A stretch of DNA of 64,000 nt from Neisseria mucosa (GCF_013267835.1 NZ_CP053939.1:2160758-2224757); one strand, 5' to 3'. Numbered from the stretch's first letter, positions 9,360-19,667 are shown. Program-made: numbers and translations. Notes: generated by a model from the letters alone, not told the origin.

Positions 9360-9791
9360 TTATCGTTTCAAAGCCAAAGTCAATACGCCTGCGGTTACCA
9401 AGCCTAAGCCTATCCATTCCTGCGTGCTTGGGCGTTCGTCTAAGAAAACGACGGCCATCAGGGCGACCAAGACCAGGCTGAATTTGTCGACGGGTGCAAC
9501 TTGCGAGGCGTTGCCCAGTTGCAGGGCTTTGAAGTAGGCGAGCCAAGAAGCGCCGGTGGCGAGGCCGGATAGGATGAGGAATGTCCAGTTGCGGCCGGTA
9601 AAGCCGTTCACACCCTGCCATTTGCCTGTGTAGGTTAAAAACAATACCAAAGCGGCGAGGATGACCAAGGTGCGGATAAAGGTGGCGAAATCTGAATCTA
9701 TGCCTTGTAAACCCATTTTGGCGAAAATGGCGGTCAATGAGGCGAAGCCTGCCGATGCCAATGCCCAAAACAGCCATGCGTTGCTGCTCAT
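9360..9791 (-). CDS. Small EamA/DMT-family membrane protein (single repeat)
   Basis: A 143-aa hydrophobic protein with about five predicted membrane helices and a C-terminal EamA signature (FLDERPSTQEWIGLGLVTAGVLTL). It is about half the length of a normal drug/metabolite transporter, corresponding to one EamA repeat, and would be expected to dimerise. The substrate cannot be read from sequence. Single gene, convergent with potD. Confidence 0.8.
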   Translation of the reverse strand: MSSNAWLFWALASAGFASLTAIFAKMGLQGIDSDFATFIRTLVILAALVLFLTYTGKWQGVNGFTGRNWTFLILSGLATGASWLAYFKALQLGNASQVAPVDKFSLVLVALMAVVFLDERPSTQEWIGLGLVTAGVLTLALKR

Positions 9792-9883
9792 GTTTTATTC
9801 CTTTGTTTCAAATTGTTGACAATATGAATCCGCTTGTTGATGAAATATCGAAATTTTCACTGCGGTTTGTCTTTGGAAAACGC

Positions 9884-9889
9884 TATAAT
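9884..9889 (+). promoter_or_regulatory. -10 element upstream of fhs
   Basis: TATAAT in CGCTATAATAG, 80 bases before the fhs ATG; no good -35. A 7-bp inverted repeat GCCGTCT/AGACGGC at 9914-9942 (partly a DUS) lies in the leader between this and the gene. Confidence 0.4.
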
Positions 9890-9969
9890 AGAACTAATAT
9901 TCTTTTTCTTCCAGCCGTCTTTATTATATTGTTTCAGACGGCCTTTCCCTCTCTCAATAAAGGAAAATC

Positions 9970-11646
9970 ATGAGCTTCAAAACCGATGCTGAAATTGCCC
10001 AGTCTTCCACCATGCGCCCGATTGGTGAAATTGCCGCCAAGCTGGGTTTGAACGTTGACAACATCGAGCCCTATGGCCATTACAAAGCCAAAATCAATCC
10101 TGCCGAAGCATTCAAGCTGCCGCAAAAACAAGGCCGTCTGATTTTAGTTACCGCCATCAACCCGACTCCGGCGGGCGAAGGCAAAACCACCGTTACCATC
10201 GGTTTGGCGGACGCGTTGCGCCACATCGGCAAAGACGCCGTTATCGCCCTGCGCGAACCTTCTTTGGGGCCTGTGTTCGGTGTCAAAGGCGGTGCGGCGG
10301 GCGGCGGCTATGCCCAAGTTTTGCCGATGGAAGACATCAACCTGCACTTTACCGGCGACTTCCACGCTATCGGCGCGGCGAATAACCTGCTCGCCGCCAT
10401 GCTCGACAACCATATCTATCAAGGCAACGAGTTGAACATTGATCCGAAACGCGTGCTGTGGCGTCGCGTGGTCGATATGAACGACCGCCAGTTGCGCAAC
10501 ATCATCGACGGTATGGGAAAACCTGTTGACGGCGTGATGCGTCCTGACGGTTTTGACATTACCGTTGCGTCCGAAGTCATGGCGGTATTCTGTCTTGCTA
10601 AAGACATCAGCGATTTGAAAGAGCGTTTGGGCAACATCCTTGTCGCCTATGCCAAAGACGGCAGCCCTGTTTACGCCAAAGATTTGAAAGCGAATGGCGC
10701 GATGGCGGCATTGCTCAAAGATGCGATTAAGCCTAACTTGGTACAAACCATCGAAGGTACGCCTGCCTTTGTACACGGCGGCCCGTTTGCCAACATCGCC
10801 CACGGCTGCAACTCCGTTACCGCCACCCGCCTGGCGAAACACCTTGCCGATTACGCTGTAACCGAAGCAGGCTTCGGCGCGGATTTGGGTGCGGAAAAAT
10901 TCTGCGACATCAAATGCCGTCTGGCGGATTTGAAACCTGATGCGGCTGTTGTCGTGGCCACCGTCCGCGCGTTGAAATACAACGGCGGCGTGGAGCGTGC
11001 CAACCTCGGCGAAGAAAACCTCGACGCTTTGGCAAAAGGCCTGCCTAATCTCTTGAAACACATTTCCAACCTGAAAAACGTATTCGGCCTGCCTGTGGTG
11101 GTTGCCATCAACCGCTTCGTGTCCGACTCCGATGCCGAGTTGGCCATGATTGAAAAAGCCTGCGCGGAACACGGTGTCGAAGTTTCCCTGACCGAAGTAT
11201 GGGGCAAAGGCGGCGCGGGTGGCGCGGATTTGGCGCACAAAGTCGTCAACGCCATTGAAAATCAACCGAATAACTTCGGCTTCGCCTACGATGTTGAGTT
11301 GAGTATTAAAGACAAAATCCGTGCGATTGCCCAAAAAGTGTACGGCGCGGAAGATGTTGATTTCAGCGCGGAAGCGTCTGCCGAAATCGCTTCACTGGAA
11401 AAACTGGGCTTGGACAAAATGCCGATCTGCATGGCGAAAACCCAATACTCTTTGAGCGACAACGCCAAACTGTTGGGCTGCCCCGAAGGCTTCCGCATTA
11501 CTGTGCGCGGTATCACGGTTTCCGCCGGCGCAGGCTTCATCGTTGCGTTGTGCGGCAATATGATGAAAATGCCGGGTCTGCCGAAAGTTCCGGCTGCTGA
11601 GAAAATCGATGTGGACGCAGACGGCGTGATTCACGGCTTGTTCTGA
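9970..11646 (+). CDS. fhs: Formate--tetrahydrofolate ligase
   Basis: ATP-dependent synthesis of 10-formyl-THF from formate and THF, feeding one-carbon metabolism in the cytoplasm. The 558-aa protein has the P-loop-like [18 protein letters not shown] near residue 62, the family signature [27 protein letters not shown], and the C-terminal [17 protein letters not shown]. Length agrees with the family (about 555-560). Ribosome site AAAGGAAAATC precedes the ATG. Monocistronic; a DUS-pair terminator separates it from the convergent glycosyltransferase. Confidence 0.97.
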   Translation: MSFKTDAEIAQSSTMRPIGEIAAKLGLNVDNIEPYGHYKAKINPAEAFKLPQKQGRLILVTAINPTPAGEGKTTVTIGLADALRHIGKDAVIALREPSLGPVFGVKGGAAGGGYAQVLPMEDINLHFTGDFHAIGAANNLLAAMLDNHIYQGNELNIDPKRVLWRRVVDMNDRQLRNIIDGMGKPVDGVMRPDGFDITVASEVMAVFCLAKDISDLKERLGNILVAYAKDGSPVYAKDLKANGAMAALLKDAIKPNLVQTIEGTPAFVHGGPFANIAHGCNSVTATRLAKHLADYAVTEAGFGADLGAEKFCDIKCRLADLKPDAAVVVATVRALKYNGGVERANLGEENLDALAKGLPNLLKHISNLKNVFGLPVVVAINRFVSDSDAELAMIEKACAEHGVEVSLTEVWGKGGAGGADLAHKVVNAIENQPNNFGFAYDVELSIKDKIRAIAQKVYGAEDVDFSAEASAEIASLEKLGLDKMPICMAKTQYSLSDNAKLLGCPEGFRITVRGITVSAGAGFIVALCGNMMKMPGLPKVPAAEKIDVDADGVIHGLF

Positions 11647-11669
11647 TTTAGATTGATCTTGAAATAGAC

Positions 11670-11706
11670 AAAGGCCGTCTGAAACTTAGGTTTCAGACGG
11701 CCTTTT
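11670..11706. terminator. DUS-pair bidirectional terminator (fhs / GT2)
   Basis: Inverted DUS at 11674-11683 and 11692-11701 between convergent genes, flanked by AAAG and CTTTT. Confidence 0.85.
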
Positions 11707-11711
11707 ATGAT

Positions 11712-12641
11712 TTAAGTGAATTTTAACTGACTTTTTAAGAAATTGAAGAACTTGTCTATCATGTCGAACATGGTATTGCGGTCTTCGCCAAACAATGAAA
11801 TGCTGCGGTCTTTGCTGATTCTGTCATAGGCGGCAAAAATGGTTTTCAGCTCTTCTGTGGTCAAGCGCAGTTGCTTTTCGTACAAGATGCGGCTTAAGAG
11901 CGTTACTTCCGTCGCGTTCAAATCAGGGAAGAGATGACTGATCCACAACTCCATGGTGTATTGGACGGATCTGTTGATTTTGTCTCTTTTTTTGCTTTCT
12001 TGAGTTTGGTGTATCCTGTAAAACAACAAAGGTTCGGGCAGATTGGCAAAGGTTTTGCCATGTAGGGCGCATTGCACCCACATATGGAAATCGGGCGCGG
12101 TTTCCGTCGCGGTGTAGTTTATCCCGAGGTTTTTAATGCTGTCGTGCCGCCACATGGTGGTGGGGTTGAACATATTTTGAGCGGCCCTGGAGAAAAAGGC
12201 TTTAATGTCTTTGTCGAGCAGGGGCAAATCGCTTAAAACGGGTTCTCTTCCGGTTTGGTCGTCGAAAAAGATGGTGGCTTGGCTGCCGACAATATCGATT
12301 TCGGGATGGCTGTCTAAAAACTGAATTTGTTTTTCAAAACGATCCAGAGTGCAAATATCGTCCGCGTCCATCCGCGCCACGTATTCAACCTCTATATCTT
12401 TGAGCATATCCATGGCAAATTGGCAGACAAACGGCTCGCCCCTGTTTTCCGGAAGGTGGAAAACCTGCAAACGTGAATCTCTGGCTGCGTAAGCCTCGAG
12501 GATTTCGCCGGTTTTGTCTTTTGAGGCATCGTTGACGGCGATGACGAAAAAGTTGCGGAATGTTTGATTCAATACCGAATCCAAGCATTCGGGCAAATAA
12601 GCTTCGGCACAATAGGCCGGCAAAATAACGGCGAGTTTCAT
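11712..12641 (-). CDS. Family 2 glycosyltransferase
   Basis: A 309-aa GT-A fold glycosyltransferase: the N terminus MKLAVILPAYCAEAYLPECL and VNDASKDKTGEIL bind the nucleotide sugar, and ARMDADDIC near residue 118 is the DxD metal motif. GT2 enzymes in Neisseria commonly build lipooligosaccharide or protein glycans. Acceptor and donor cannot be assigned here, and it stands alone, away from any visible lgt or pgl cluster. No repeat tract suggesting phase variation was seen in it. Confidence 0.85.
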   Translation of the reverse strand: MKLAVILPAYCAEAYLPECLDSVLNQTFRNFFVIAVNDASKDKTGEILEAYAARDSRLQVFHLPENRGEPFVCQFAMDMLKDIEVEYVARMDADDICTLDRFEKQIQFLDSHPEIDIVGSQATIFFDDQTGREPVLSDLPLLDKDIKAFFSRAAQNMFNPTTMWRHDSIKNLGINYTATETAPDFHMWVQCALHGKTFANLPEPLLFYRIHQTQESKKRDKINRSVQYTMELWISHLFPDLNATEVTLLSRILYEKQLRLTTEELKTIFAAYDRISKDRSISLFGEDRNTMFDMIDKFFNFLKSQLKFT

Positions 12642-12703
12642 GTTTGCTTTCGATGTGTTTTGATGGGTAGTCGAGGGGGATTTTACTATAAGTTTCCAAA
12701 AGT

Positions 12704-12747
12704 CAAGGCCGTCTGAAACCTTATTGCCAAGTTTTCAGACGGCCTTA
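12704..12747. terminator. DUS-pair terminator after fba
   Basis: Inverted DUS at 12708-12717 and 12734-12743, 25 bases past the fba stop. Confidence 0.8.
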
Positions 12748-12767
12748 GTATCAATCCGATGTACAGA

Positions 12768-13832
12768 TTATTTGATGATTTGGTTCAATTCGCCTTTGGC
12801 GTATTTGGTTGCCATTTTTTCCAAAGAAATCGGTTTGATTTTGTCGGCTTGGCCTTCGCAACCGAATGCGAGGTAGCGGTCAAGACAGATTTGTTTCATG
12901 GCTTCGACGGTTTTGCTTAGGTATTTGCGCGGGTCGAATTCGGATGGGTTTTCTGCCATGAAGCGGCGGATGGCGCCGGTAGAGGCAAGGCGCAAGTCGG
13001 TGTCGATGTTGACTTTGCGCACGCCGTGTTTGATGCCTTCGACGATTTCTTCTACGGGTACGCCGTAGGTTTCACCGATTTTGCCGCCGTATTCGTTGAT
13101 GACTTTCAGCCATTCTTGCGGAACGGAGCTGGAGCCGTGCATCACGATGTGGGTGTTGGGCAGGGCTTGGTGGATTTCTTTGATGCGGTCGATACGCAAT
13201 ACGTCGCCTGTGGGCGGACGGGTGAATTTGTATGCGCCGTGGCTGGTGCCGACGGCAATAGCCAATGCGTCCACGCCGGTATCTTTAACGAAACGTACGG
13301 CATCTTCAACGCTGGTCAGCATTTGGTCGTGGGAAAGTTTGCCCACTGCGCCTACGCCGTCTTCTTCGCCGGCTTCGCCGGTTTCGAGGTTGCCCAATAC
13401 GCCGATTTCGCCTTCAACGGACACGCCGCAAGCGTGGGAGAAGTTAACCACGGTACGGGTGGCGTTGACGTTGTATTCGTAGGTAGACGGAGTTTTGCCG
13501 TCTTCGAGCAGCGAGCCGTCCATCATGACGGAGGAGAAACCCAGTTGGATGGAGCGTTGGCATACATCGGGCGATGCGCCGTGGTCTTGGTGCATCACGA
13601 CGGGGATGTGCGGGAATTCTTCGACTGCGGCTAAAATCAGATGGCGTAGGAATGGGGCACCTGCGTATTTGCGTGCGCCTGCGGATGCTTGAACGATAAC
13701 GGGGGCGTTGACTTGGTCGGCCGCCTCCATAATGGCGCGCATTTGTTCGAGGTTGTTAACGTTGAATGCGGGCAGACCGTAGCTGTTTTCGGCGGCATGG
13801 TCCAACAGTTGGCGCATGGATACGAGTGCCAT
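12768..13832 (-). CDS. fba: Class II fructose-bisphosphate aldolase
   Basis: Zinc-dependent aldolase that interconverts fructose-1,6-bisphosphate with DHAP and glyceraldehyde-3-phosphate. The 354-aa product shows VVMHQDHG (Asp/His active-site region near residue 80), the [20 protein letters not shown] loop, [10 protein letters not shown], and KVNIDTDLR near the C terminus, which bind Zn2+ and the phosphate. Size fits the CbbA/class IIB-type family. Ribosome site AGGAGC precedes the ATG. Monocistronic. Confidence 0.97.
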   Translation of the reverse strand: MALVSMRQLLDHAAENSYGLPAFNVNNLEQMRAIMEAADQVNAPVIVQASAGARKYAGAPFLRHLILAAVEEFPHIPVVMHQDHGASPDVCQRSIQLGFSSVMMDGSLLEDGKTPSTYEYNVNATRTVVNFSHACGVSVEGEIGVLGNLETGEAGEEDGVGAVGKLSHDQMLTSVEDAVRFVKDTGVDALAIAVGTSHGAYKFTRPPTGDVLRIDRIKEIHQALPNTHIVMHGSSSVPQEWLKVINEYGGKIGETYGVPVEEIVEGIKHGVRKVNIDTDLRLASTGAIRRFMAENPSEFDPRKYLSKTVEAMKQICLDRYLAFGCEGQADKIKPISLEKMATKYAKGELNQIIK

Positions 13833-13982
13833 GAGAAGCTCCTGAAGTAGTGAAGGGTAAATTTATCCGATAAATTATAATGTTTTTTGCCATGAAAAAC
13901 TACAAGCCGCTACATTGTTTTTATATATTAACGAGCGGGGTCTCGGTTTATAATGGCAGAGTATTGAAAACGGGTGTGCAAA

Positions 13983-14411
13983 ATGGATAGGATTTCGGTG
14001 GCCGAATGTGATAAACCTTTGTTTCAGACGGCCTTGACGGTGCAGGTGGGCGATGTGAACTATGGCGGCCATTTGGCGAACGATGCAGTGTTGCGTTTGT
14101 GCCATGAAGTGAGGATGCGTTGGCTGGCGACGCTGGGTTGGAGTGAAATGGATGCCGGCGGGGCTGGCCTGATTATGGCGGATGCGGCGGTGCAGTATTT
14201 GGCGCAAGGTCATTATGGTGATGAGCTGTCGGTGGAGATGGGTGCGGCCGACGTGGCCGGTGTGGGTTTTTCTTTACTGTACCGTATCCGCAGGATTTCA
14301 GATGGCCTTGTGCTGGCGAAAGTGCAGACAGGCATGGTGTGTTTCGACTATGGCAAACAACGTGTCTGCCGTCTGCCTTCGGCCTTGAAAGCAGCATTGG
14401 AGGCCGTCTGA
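13983..14411 (+). CDS. Hotdog-fold acyl-CoA thioesterase
   Basis: A 142-aa 4HBT-type hotdog protein: [18 protein letters not shown] followed by a helix and four strands. The family hydrolyses acyl-CoA thioesters; the substrate is unknown. ATG 13983 is preferred, though a GTG at 13974 is in frame. Its last codons are supplied by a DUS: GCC GTC TGA, with the stop inside the uptake sequence (14403-14412), and xerC starts one base after the stop codon. The two genes are almost certainly co-transcribed. Confidence 0.8.
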   Translation: MDRISVAECDKPLFQTALTVQVGDVNYGGHLANDAVLRLCHEVRMRWLATLGWSEMDAGGAGLIMADAAVQYLAQGHYGDELSVEMGAADVAGVGFSLLYRIRRISDGLVLAKVQTGMVCFDYGKQRVCRLPSALKAALEAV

Positions 14412-14412
14412 A

Positions 14413-15309
14413 ATGGCGGAATCAAATCATTTTGCGCTTCATCTTGAACGCTATCTGAAAACCTTGTCGCAACAAGGCAAGTCGCAGCATACCGTTTCCG
14501 CTTATCGGCGCGATTTGAGTGAATTGATGCGTCTGTTGCCCGATAATCTTGAAAACGGCCTGCCGACGCGCCGTGATTTTGTGGCGGCATTGAAAAAGCT
14601 GTCGCAAAAGGGTTTAAGCGAAAGCAGCTTGGCGCGGAAATTGTCGGCATGGCGGCAGTATTGCAGCTGGCTGGTGCAGATAGAAGTCATGGAAAGCGAC
14701 CCGACGTTTAATATGAAAGCGCCGCGCCTGCCTGAACGCCTGCCCAAAGCGCTGCCGCAGGAACCTTTAAACCATATCCTTGACCATGCGCCGGTTGATG
14801 ACGAGTTGGATGTACGCGATAAGGCCATGTTTGAATTGATGTATGGCAGCGGTTTGCGCCTGAGCGAGATACAAGGGTTGAATCTGAACAGTATCGTCTT
14901 GGACGAAGGCTGGGTCAGTGTAAATGGTAAAGGCGGCAAGCAGCGGCAAGTGCCTTTGGTGGCTAAAAGCATTGCGGCATTGCGCGATTATCTGGCGGTG
15001 CGTATTGCCAAAGAGGGCGAGCAGGCCTTGTTCACCAATAAAAACGGCGGCAGGCTGGGGCAGCGTCAAATCCAAAAACGCCTGCAGGCGTGGGCAGTGC
15101 GCGTGGGCAGTGCCAGCCATATCTCGCCGCACATGATGCGCCATAGCTATGCAACCCATCTTTTGCAGGCATCGGGCGATATCCGCGCTGTGCAGGAATT
15201 GTTGGGGCACAGCAATCTTTCCGCTACGCAAGTTTATACCAAGCTAGATTTCGACCATTTGGCGCGCGTTTATGATGAGGCGCACCCAAGGGCGAAACGG
15301 AAAAAATGA
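14413..15309 (+). CDS. xerC: Tyrosine recombinase XerC
   Basis: Site-specific recombinase that with XerD resolves chromosome dimers at dif. The 298-aa protein has the N-terminal SAM-like core-binding domain (about 1-95) and the catalytic domain with the full R-K-HxxR-H/W-Y set: [11 protein letters not shown] (Arg), [13 protein letters not shown] (Lys), [12 protein letters not shown] (HxxR), [17 protein letters not shown] (His and nucleophile Tyr). It begins one base after the thioesterase stop, so translational coupling is likely. XerC is preferred over XerD from overall resemblance; confirmation needs comparison with the genome's other Xer protein. Confidence 0.9.
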   Translation: MAESNHFALHLERYLKTLSQQGKSQHTVSAYRRDLSELMRLLPDNLENGLPTRRDFVAALKKLSQKGLSESSLARKLSAWRQYCSWLVQIEVMESDPTFNMKAPRLPERLPKALPQEPLNHILDHAPVDDELDVRDKAMFELMYGSGLRLSEIQGLNLNSIVLDEGWVSVNGKGGKQRQVPLVAKSIAALRDYLAVRIAKEGEQALFTNKNGGRLGQRQIQKRLQAWAVRVGSASHISPHMMRHSYATHLLQASGDIRAVQELLGHSNLSATQVYTKLDFDHLARVYDEAHPRAKRKK

Positions 15310-15321
15310 TTTTGTTTGAAT

Positions 15322-15355
15322 CAGGCCGTCTGAAGAACGTTTTCAGACGGCCTGA
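15322..15355 (+). terminator. DUS-pair terminator after xerC
   Basis: Inverted DUS at 15325-15334 and 15342-15351, extended by CAG/CTG to a 13-bp stem, 15 bases past xerC. Confidence 0.8.
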
Positions 15356-15513
15356 TGTTTTATGGATAAAAAATACAGATGATTTGAAACCATTTGAATT
15401 TTTATCGGTCTGATGAGGTTTCGATATTGGCTTAATGTGCGGATAGCATAAACGCTAGAAGAATAGGCTGTTTGTCTTACCGCTTATCTTTCAAAACGAC
15501 CTTTTGTTTGATA

Positions 15514-15549
15514 ATATTAGTAATGAGAGCTAATATCATATTATGATAT
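15514..15549 (+). promoter_or_regulatory. Probable Fur operator upstream of tonB
   Basis: An AT-rich block with two overlapping dyads: ATATTAG-9-CTAATAT at 15514-15536, and a perfect 17-bp palindrome ATATCATA-T-TATGATAT at 15533-15549. Both resemble Fur boxes built from GATAAT-like hexamers. Iron/Fur control of tonB-exbB-exbD is established in Neisseria; assignment to Fur here is inference from motif and position. The rest of the 15356-15657 gap shows no gene. Confidence 0.65.
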
Positions 15550-15657
15550 GCGACCTTTAAAAAGCAGGTCTATAAACTTTTTATATAAGCATTAATGCTT
15601 ATTTTGACTGTAAAACGACTTGCAAACGGGAATTGTTGCTATTAACATAACGGAATT

Positions 15658-16587
15658 ATGGATAAAAAACGAATTTTAACTCCAGCCGTCGTGACTTCCG
15701 TTGCGTTGATCCACGTCGGCTTGGTTGCACTTTTATGGCACGCGCACAAACCGCCTCCTGTCGAAATGGCGAATATTGAATTTGTCGATTTGGGCGATTT
15801 CGGCGGAGGCGACGGCAGTCCTGAGGGCGAAGGCGCACCTGCTGCTCCCGAGCCTACCCCCGAACAACCTAAACCCAAGCCGAAACCCAAACCTAAGCCT
15901 GTCGAGCCGCCCAAACCTGTTATCAAACCTGTGGTAACGAAAAAAGAAAAAGCGGATATCGTACAGCAAAAGGAAAAACCGAAACCTATCGAGAAACCTA
16001 AGCCCGAGCCTAAGCCGGAACCCAAACCTGAGCCGAAGCCCGAGCCAAAACCTGAACCGAAACCAGAGCCGAAGGCAGAGCCTAAACCGTCTCCCAAAGC
16101 ATCTGAATACTCAGGCAACAAAACCGGGCCGAATACTGCTGAAAACGGTAAAGGCAGCGGCGAAGGCAAAGCCTTGAACGGAGAAGGTAAAGGTAACGGC
16201 GGCGGTACGAAAGGTACTGGCAGCGGACGCGGCGAAGGCAGCGGATCCGGCAGCGGCGGATCGAAAGGCGAACATGGCTCCGGCACCGGTGGTGGCGGAG
16301 GTGGCAGTGGTACAGGTGCCGGCAGTAGTAAAGGCAATCCTGCAAAAGGAACGTGCCATATTCCGAGACCCCCATATCCGACAATGTCAACTGAAAATGG
16401 CGAAGAGGGCTTGGTCGTGCTGAAAGTCTTGGTTGGTCCCGGCGGTAAAGTGGATTCAATTAGTGTGAATAAATCAAGTGGTTATAGTCGTCTGGATAAT
16501 GCAGCGCGTAAAGCCGTTAAAGATGGTAGCTGTCATGCAAGTGTTTGGACTGAATTTAAAGTACCTGTCAAATTCACGCTCGAATAA
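15658..16587 (+). CDS. tonB: TonB energy-transducing protein
   Basis: Couples the proton-motive force, through ExbB-ExbD, to outer-membrane receptors for transferrin, haem and siderophores. The 309-aa protein has one N-terminal membrane anchor (about residues 8-27) and a Pro-Lys/Glu spacer with about 10 KPEP-type repeats (residues 60-150). An unusually long Gly/Ser-rich stretch follows (about 160-225). The C-terminal TonB domain begins near PRPPYPTMSTENGEEG and contains GPGGKVDSISVNKSSGYSRLD. Next are exbB and exbD in the order usual for Neisseria. Confidence 0.95.
   Translation: MDKKRILTPAVVTSVALIHVGLVALLWHAHKPPPVEMANIEFVDLGDFGGGDGSPEGEGAPAAPEPTPEQPKPKPKPKPKPVEPPKPVIKPVVTKKEKADIVQQKEKPKPIEKPKPEPKPEPKPEPKPEPKPEPKPEPKAEPKPSPKASEYSGNKTGPNTAENGKGSGEGKALNGEGKGNGGGTKGTGSGRGEGSGSGSGGSKGEHGSGTGGGGGGSGTGAGSSKGNPAKGTCHIPRPPYPTMSTENGEEGLVVLKVLVGPGGKVDSISVNKSSGYSRLDNAARKAVKDGSCHASVWTEFKVPVKFTLE
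16003..16085 (+). repeat. In-frame KPEP-coding tandem repeat in tonB
   Basis: Degenerate 12-bp units encode alternating Lys-Pro-Glu-Pro, the rigid TonB spacer. Copy number can be expected to vary between strains without shifting frame. Confidence 0.7.
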
Positions 16588-16689
16588 GTATCTAGGCCTA
16601 AGCTGATTGATTAGAAAATATATGCTGTTGGGAAATGGTTTTAAATGACCCGATAGAAATTTTAATTTTATTTTTAACTTGGAAAAATT

Positions 16690-17349
16690 ATGGATTTAAG
16701 TTTAGTTTTCAAATCAGGTGATGTGGTACTGATTGGTGTATTTGTCCTGATGTTGTTGATGAGCGTGGTAACGTGGAGCGTTATCGTGATCCGTTGCATC
16801 AAATACTGCAAAGCGAAAAAAGGCAATACACAGGTAAAAGAGCTGATGTTGAATGCGTTTACGCTGGCCGATGCCGTACAGAAAGCCAAAGCGGTAGAAG
16901 CACCGATGAGCCGAGTCGCCGATGAATCTCTGCGCGCATACCAAAACTACCGTCAAACAACAAGCAAATCGCTGATTGACGAATTGCCTTTAAACGAATA
17001 CTTGGTTGTTCACATCCGTAACAGCATGTCCCAAACCATGCGTCAGTTCGACTACGGCATGACCGCGTTGGCCTCTATCGGCGCAACTGCTCCTTTTATC
17101 GGCCTGCTGGGTACTGTTTGGGGTATTTACCATGCCCTGATCGGCATCAGCGAAAGCGGTCAAATGAGCATTGCCGCGGTGGCCGGTCCGATTGGCGAGG
17201 CTTTGGTATCGACTGCTGTCGGCTTGTTTGTAGCGATTCCAGCTGTATTGGCGTACAACTTCCTCAATCGCGGTACAAAAACCATCGCGCAAGATATGGA
17301 CGCGTTTGCACATGACCTGCATGTTCGCCTGCTGAACCAAAAGGATTAA
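16690..17349 (+). CDS. exbB: ExbB, TonB-complex proton channel subunit
   Basis: A 219-aa MotA/TolQ/ExbB family protein with three membrane helices: residues about 10-35, then a cytoplasmic loop, then 120-150 and 165-195. The conserved [13 protein letters not shown] and [24 protein letters not shown] segments line the proton path. It forms the pentameric channel with ExbD. It follows tonB by about 100 bases and precedes exbD by 3 bases. Confidence 0.96.
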   Translation: MDLSLVFKSGDVVLIGVFVLMLLMSVVTWSVIVIRCIKYCKAKKGNTQVKELMLNAFTLADAVQKAKAVEAPMSRVADESLRAYQNYRQTTSKSLIDELPLNEYLVVHIRNSMSQTMRQFDYGMTALASIGATAPFIGLLGTVWGIYHALIGISESGQMSIAAVAGPIGEALVSTAVGLFVAIPAVLAYNFLNRGTKTIAQDMDAFAHDLHVRLLNQKD

Positions 17350-17352
17350 ACC

Positions 17353-17790
17353 ATGGCTTTCGGATCAATGAATTCCGGCGATGATGCGCCGATGTCGGAT
17401 ATCAACGTGACACCTTTGGTGGACGTGATGCTGGTGTTGCTGATTGTATTTATGATTACCATGCCGGTGCTGACCCACTCGATTCCTTTGGAGTTGCCGA
17501 CTGCTTCGGAAAAAGCGGCAAAAGAGGATAAGCAGCAGCCTAAAGATCCTTTGCGTTTGAGCATTGATGCCAGTGGTGCTTATGTTGTTGGCGGCGATTC
17601 TGATGCCAAAGTGGATTTGGCAACGGTAACTGCCAAGCTGAAAGAAGCCAAAGCGAAAAACGAAGATGTGATTGTGGCGATTGCGGCGGATAAAGCGGTT
17701 GAATACGATTACGTCAACCAAGCCCTGCAAGCGGCGCGCGAAGCCGGTATCAGCAAAATCGGTTTTGTAACGGAAACCAAAGCGCAATAA
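17353..17790 (+). CDS. exbD: ExbD, TonB-complex subunit
   Basis: A 145-aa protein with a short cytoplasmic N terminus, one membrane helix MLVLLIVFMITMPVL preceded by the essential Asp in PLVDVML, and a periplasmic domain. It partners ExbB. Start codon is 3 bases after the exbB stop, indicating coupling. A DUS-pair terminator ends the cluster. Confidence 0.96.
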   Translation: MAFGSMNSGDDAPMSDINVTPLVDVMLVLLIVFMITMPVLTHSIPLELPTASEKAAKEDKQQPKDPLRLSIDASGAYVVGGDSDAKVDLATVTAKLKEAKAKNEDVIVAIAADKAVEYDYVNQALQAAREAGISKIGFVTETKAQ

Positions 17791-17805
17791 TCTTTTGAAC
17801 ACAGT

Positions 17806-17848
17806 CAAGGCCGTCTGAAATTTGAGTAAAGTTTCAGACGGCCTTTTG
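17806..17848 (+). terminator. DUS-pair terminator after exbD
   Basis: Inverted DUS at 17810-17819 and 17833-17842 followed by CCTTTTGTT. Confidence 0.8.
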
Positions 17849-17854
17849 TTGTAT

Positions 17855-17883
17855 TTGGTAACTATATGTCCAGGCTGTATAAT
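17855..17883 (+). promoter_or_regulatory. Promoter of the ETF:quinone oxidoreductase gene
   Basis: TTGGTA, 17 bases, TATAAT; 39 bases before the chosen ATG. Confidence 0.5.
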
Positions 17884-17922
17884 TAGCGGATTAAATTGAA
17901 TAATGACAATACAGGAACCACT

Positions 17923-19584
17923 ATGACAGAAACCATCGAACGCGACAGTATGCAATACGATGTCGTGATTGTCGGGGCAGGCCCGTCGGGTTTGTCTGCC
18001 GCCATCAAACTCAAGCAGCTTGCCGAAAAGAATGGACGCGAAATCAGCGTTTGCGTGGTGGAGAAGGGTTCGGAGGCCGGTGCGCACTCGCTTGCAGGTG
18101 CCATCATCGATCCGATTTCTTTGAATGAGCTGATTCCTGATTGGAAAGAAAAAGGCGCGCCGCTGACGCGTACAGTGACGAAGGACAGGGTTTTGTTCCT
18201 GACCGAGAAAAAAGCGTTCAACCTGCCGGTTACCCCGAATTTCGACAACCATGCGAACTATATTGCCAGCTTGGGCGAAGTCGTGCGCTGGCTGGCGGAG
18301 CAGGCGGAAAATTTGGGCGTGGAAATCTATCCGGGCTTTGCCGCTGCCGAGGTGCTGTATCACGAAGACGGTTCGGTCAAAGGCATTGCGACCGGTAATA
18401 TGGGCGTGGGCAAAGACGGCGAGCCGACCGATTCATTCCAGCCCGGCATGGAGCTTTGGGCGCAGCAAACTCTGTTTGCCGAGGGCTGCCGCGGTTCGCT
18501 TTCCAAACAAGTCATTGAACGTTTCCAGCTCGACCAAAACAGCGAGCCGCAAACTTACGGCTTGGGCATCAAAGAAATTTGGGAAGTGCCGTCTGAAAAA
18601 CATCAACCCGGTTTGGTGATGCATAGCGCAGGCTGGCCGTTGGACAGCAAAACCTACGGCGGCTCGTTTATTTATCATTTTGACGACAACAAAGTCGCTG
18701 TCGGCTTTGTGGTTGGTTTGGATTATCAAAACCCTTATCTGTCGCCGTTTGAAGAGTTTCAACGTTTCAAAACCCATCCTGAAATCCGCAAAACCTTCGA
18801 AGGCGGCCGCCGTATCGCGTATGGCGCGCGTTCGCTGATTGAAGGTGGTTTGCAAAGCCTGCCGAAACTCTCGTTCAAAGGCGGCGTTTTGGTCGGCGAT
18901 GCCGCAGGTTTCCTGAATATGCCGCGCATCAAAGGCATCCATACGGCCATGAAATCCGCTATGCTTGCCGCCGAAGCTGTGTTCCCCTTGTTGGAAAACC
19001 TCGAAGAAGTGGAAAGCTTCGACAGCGGCAAAGAGGCGGCTGATTATCAGCAACGTTTTGAACAAAGCTGGCTGTATCAAGAGCTTTACGCCGCGCGCAA
19101 TGTCCGTCCGTCATTTAAATGGGGCGTTTACCTCGGCTCGCTTTATACCGGTATCGACCAAATGATTTTCAGAGGCAAAGCCCCGTGGACTTTGAAACAT
19201 CACGGCAAAGACAACGAGCAGCTCAAAAAAGCCGCCGAATGCAAGCCGATTGATTATCCGAAGCCCGACGGCGTGTTGACCTTCGACCGCTTGAGCAGCG
19301 TTTTCCTTGCCAACCTTGCGCACGAAGAAAACCAGCCCGACCATTTGGTACTGAAAAATCCGCAGGTCATGATAGACGTAAACTACAAAGAATACGCCTC
19401 GCCCGAAACCCGCTATTGTCCGGCCGGTGTATATGAAATCGTCGAAGAAAACGGTAGTCCGCGCCTGCAAATCAACGCCGCCAACTGCGTGCACTGCAAA
19501 ACGTGCGACATCAAAGACCCGACGCAAAACATCACTTGGATTTGCCCCGAAGGCGCAAGCGGGCCGAATTACGGCGGAATGTAA
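17923..19584 (+). CDS. Electron-transfer flavoprotein:ubiquinone oxidoreductase
   Basis: Membrane-associated FAD/4Fe-4S enzyme passing electrons from ETF to ubiquinone. The 553-aa product opens with the FAD Rossmann motif [16 protein letters not shown] and contains [24 protein letters not shown] (second FAD region). It ends with the ferredoxin-like segment [21 protein letters not shown] and [15 protein letters not shown], whose four Cys bind the cluster. ATG 17923 is chosen for AGGAA 7 bases upstream; a TTG at 17896 would extend it by 9 residues. No etfAB genes are adjacent. Confidence 0.94.
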   Translation: MTETIERDSMQYDVVIVGAGPSGLSAAIKLKQLAEKNGREISVCVVEKGSEAGAHSLAGAIIDPISLNELIPDWKEKGAPLTRTVTKDRVLFLTEKKAFNLPVTPNFDNHANYIASLGEVVRWLAEQAENLGVEIYPGFAAAEVLYHEDGSVKGIATGNMGVGKDGEPTDSFQPGMELWAQQTLFAEGCRGSLSKQVIERFQLDQNSEPQTYGLGIKEIWEVPSEKHQPGLVMHSAGWPLDSKTYGGSFIYHFDDNKVAVGFVVGLDYQNPYLSPFEEFQRFKTHPEIRKTFEGGRRIAYGARSLIEGGLQSLPKLSFKGGVLVGDAAGFLNMPRIKGIHTAMKSAMLAAEAVFPLLENLEEVESFDSGKEAADYQQRFEQSWLYQELYAARNVRPSFKWGVYLGSLYTGIDQMIFRGKAPWTLKHHGKDNEQLKKAAECKPIDYPKPDGVLTFDRLSSVFLANLAHEENQPDHLVLKNPQVMIDVNYKEYASPETRYCPAGVYEIVEENGSPRLQINAANCVHCKTCDIKDPTQNITWICPEGASGPNYGGM

Positions 19585-19607
19585 TTGACTGTTTGAAGTC
19601 AAAAACT

Positions 19608-19640
19608 AAAGGTCGTCTGAAAAATTTCAGACGGCCTCTA
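19608..19640 (+). terminator. DUS-pair terminator with one variant arm
   Basis: A GTCGTCTGAA variant (19612-19621) pairs with a normal inverted DUS (19626-19635). The variant matches the AGGTCGTCTGAA dialect reported from mucosa-type Neisseria. Confidence 0.75.
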
Positions 19641-19667
19641 TCCTATTATTTCATCAATGGAAGCATT

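Noticed and set aside
10144..11334. 396-codon minus-strand frame inside fhs
   Set aside because: Antisense shadow of a highly conserved enzyme with biased codon use.
15642..16337. Pro/Gly-rich 231-codon minus-strand frame opposite tonB
   Set aside because: Produced by the low-complexity tonB spacer read backwards.
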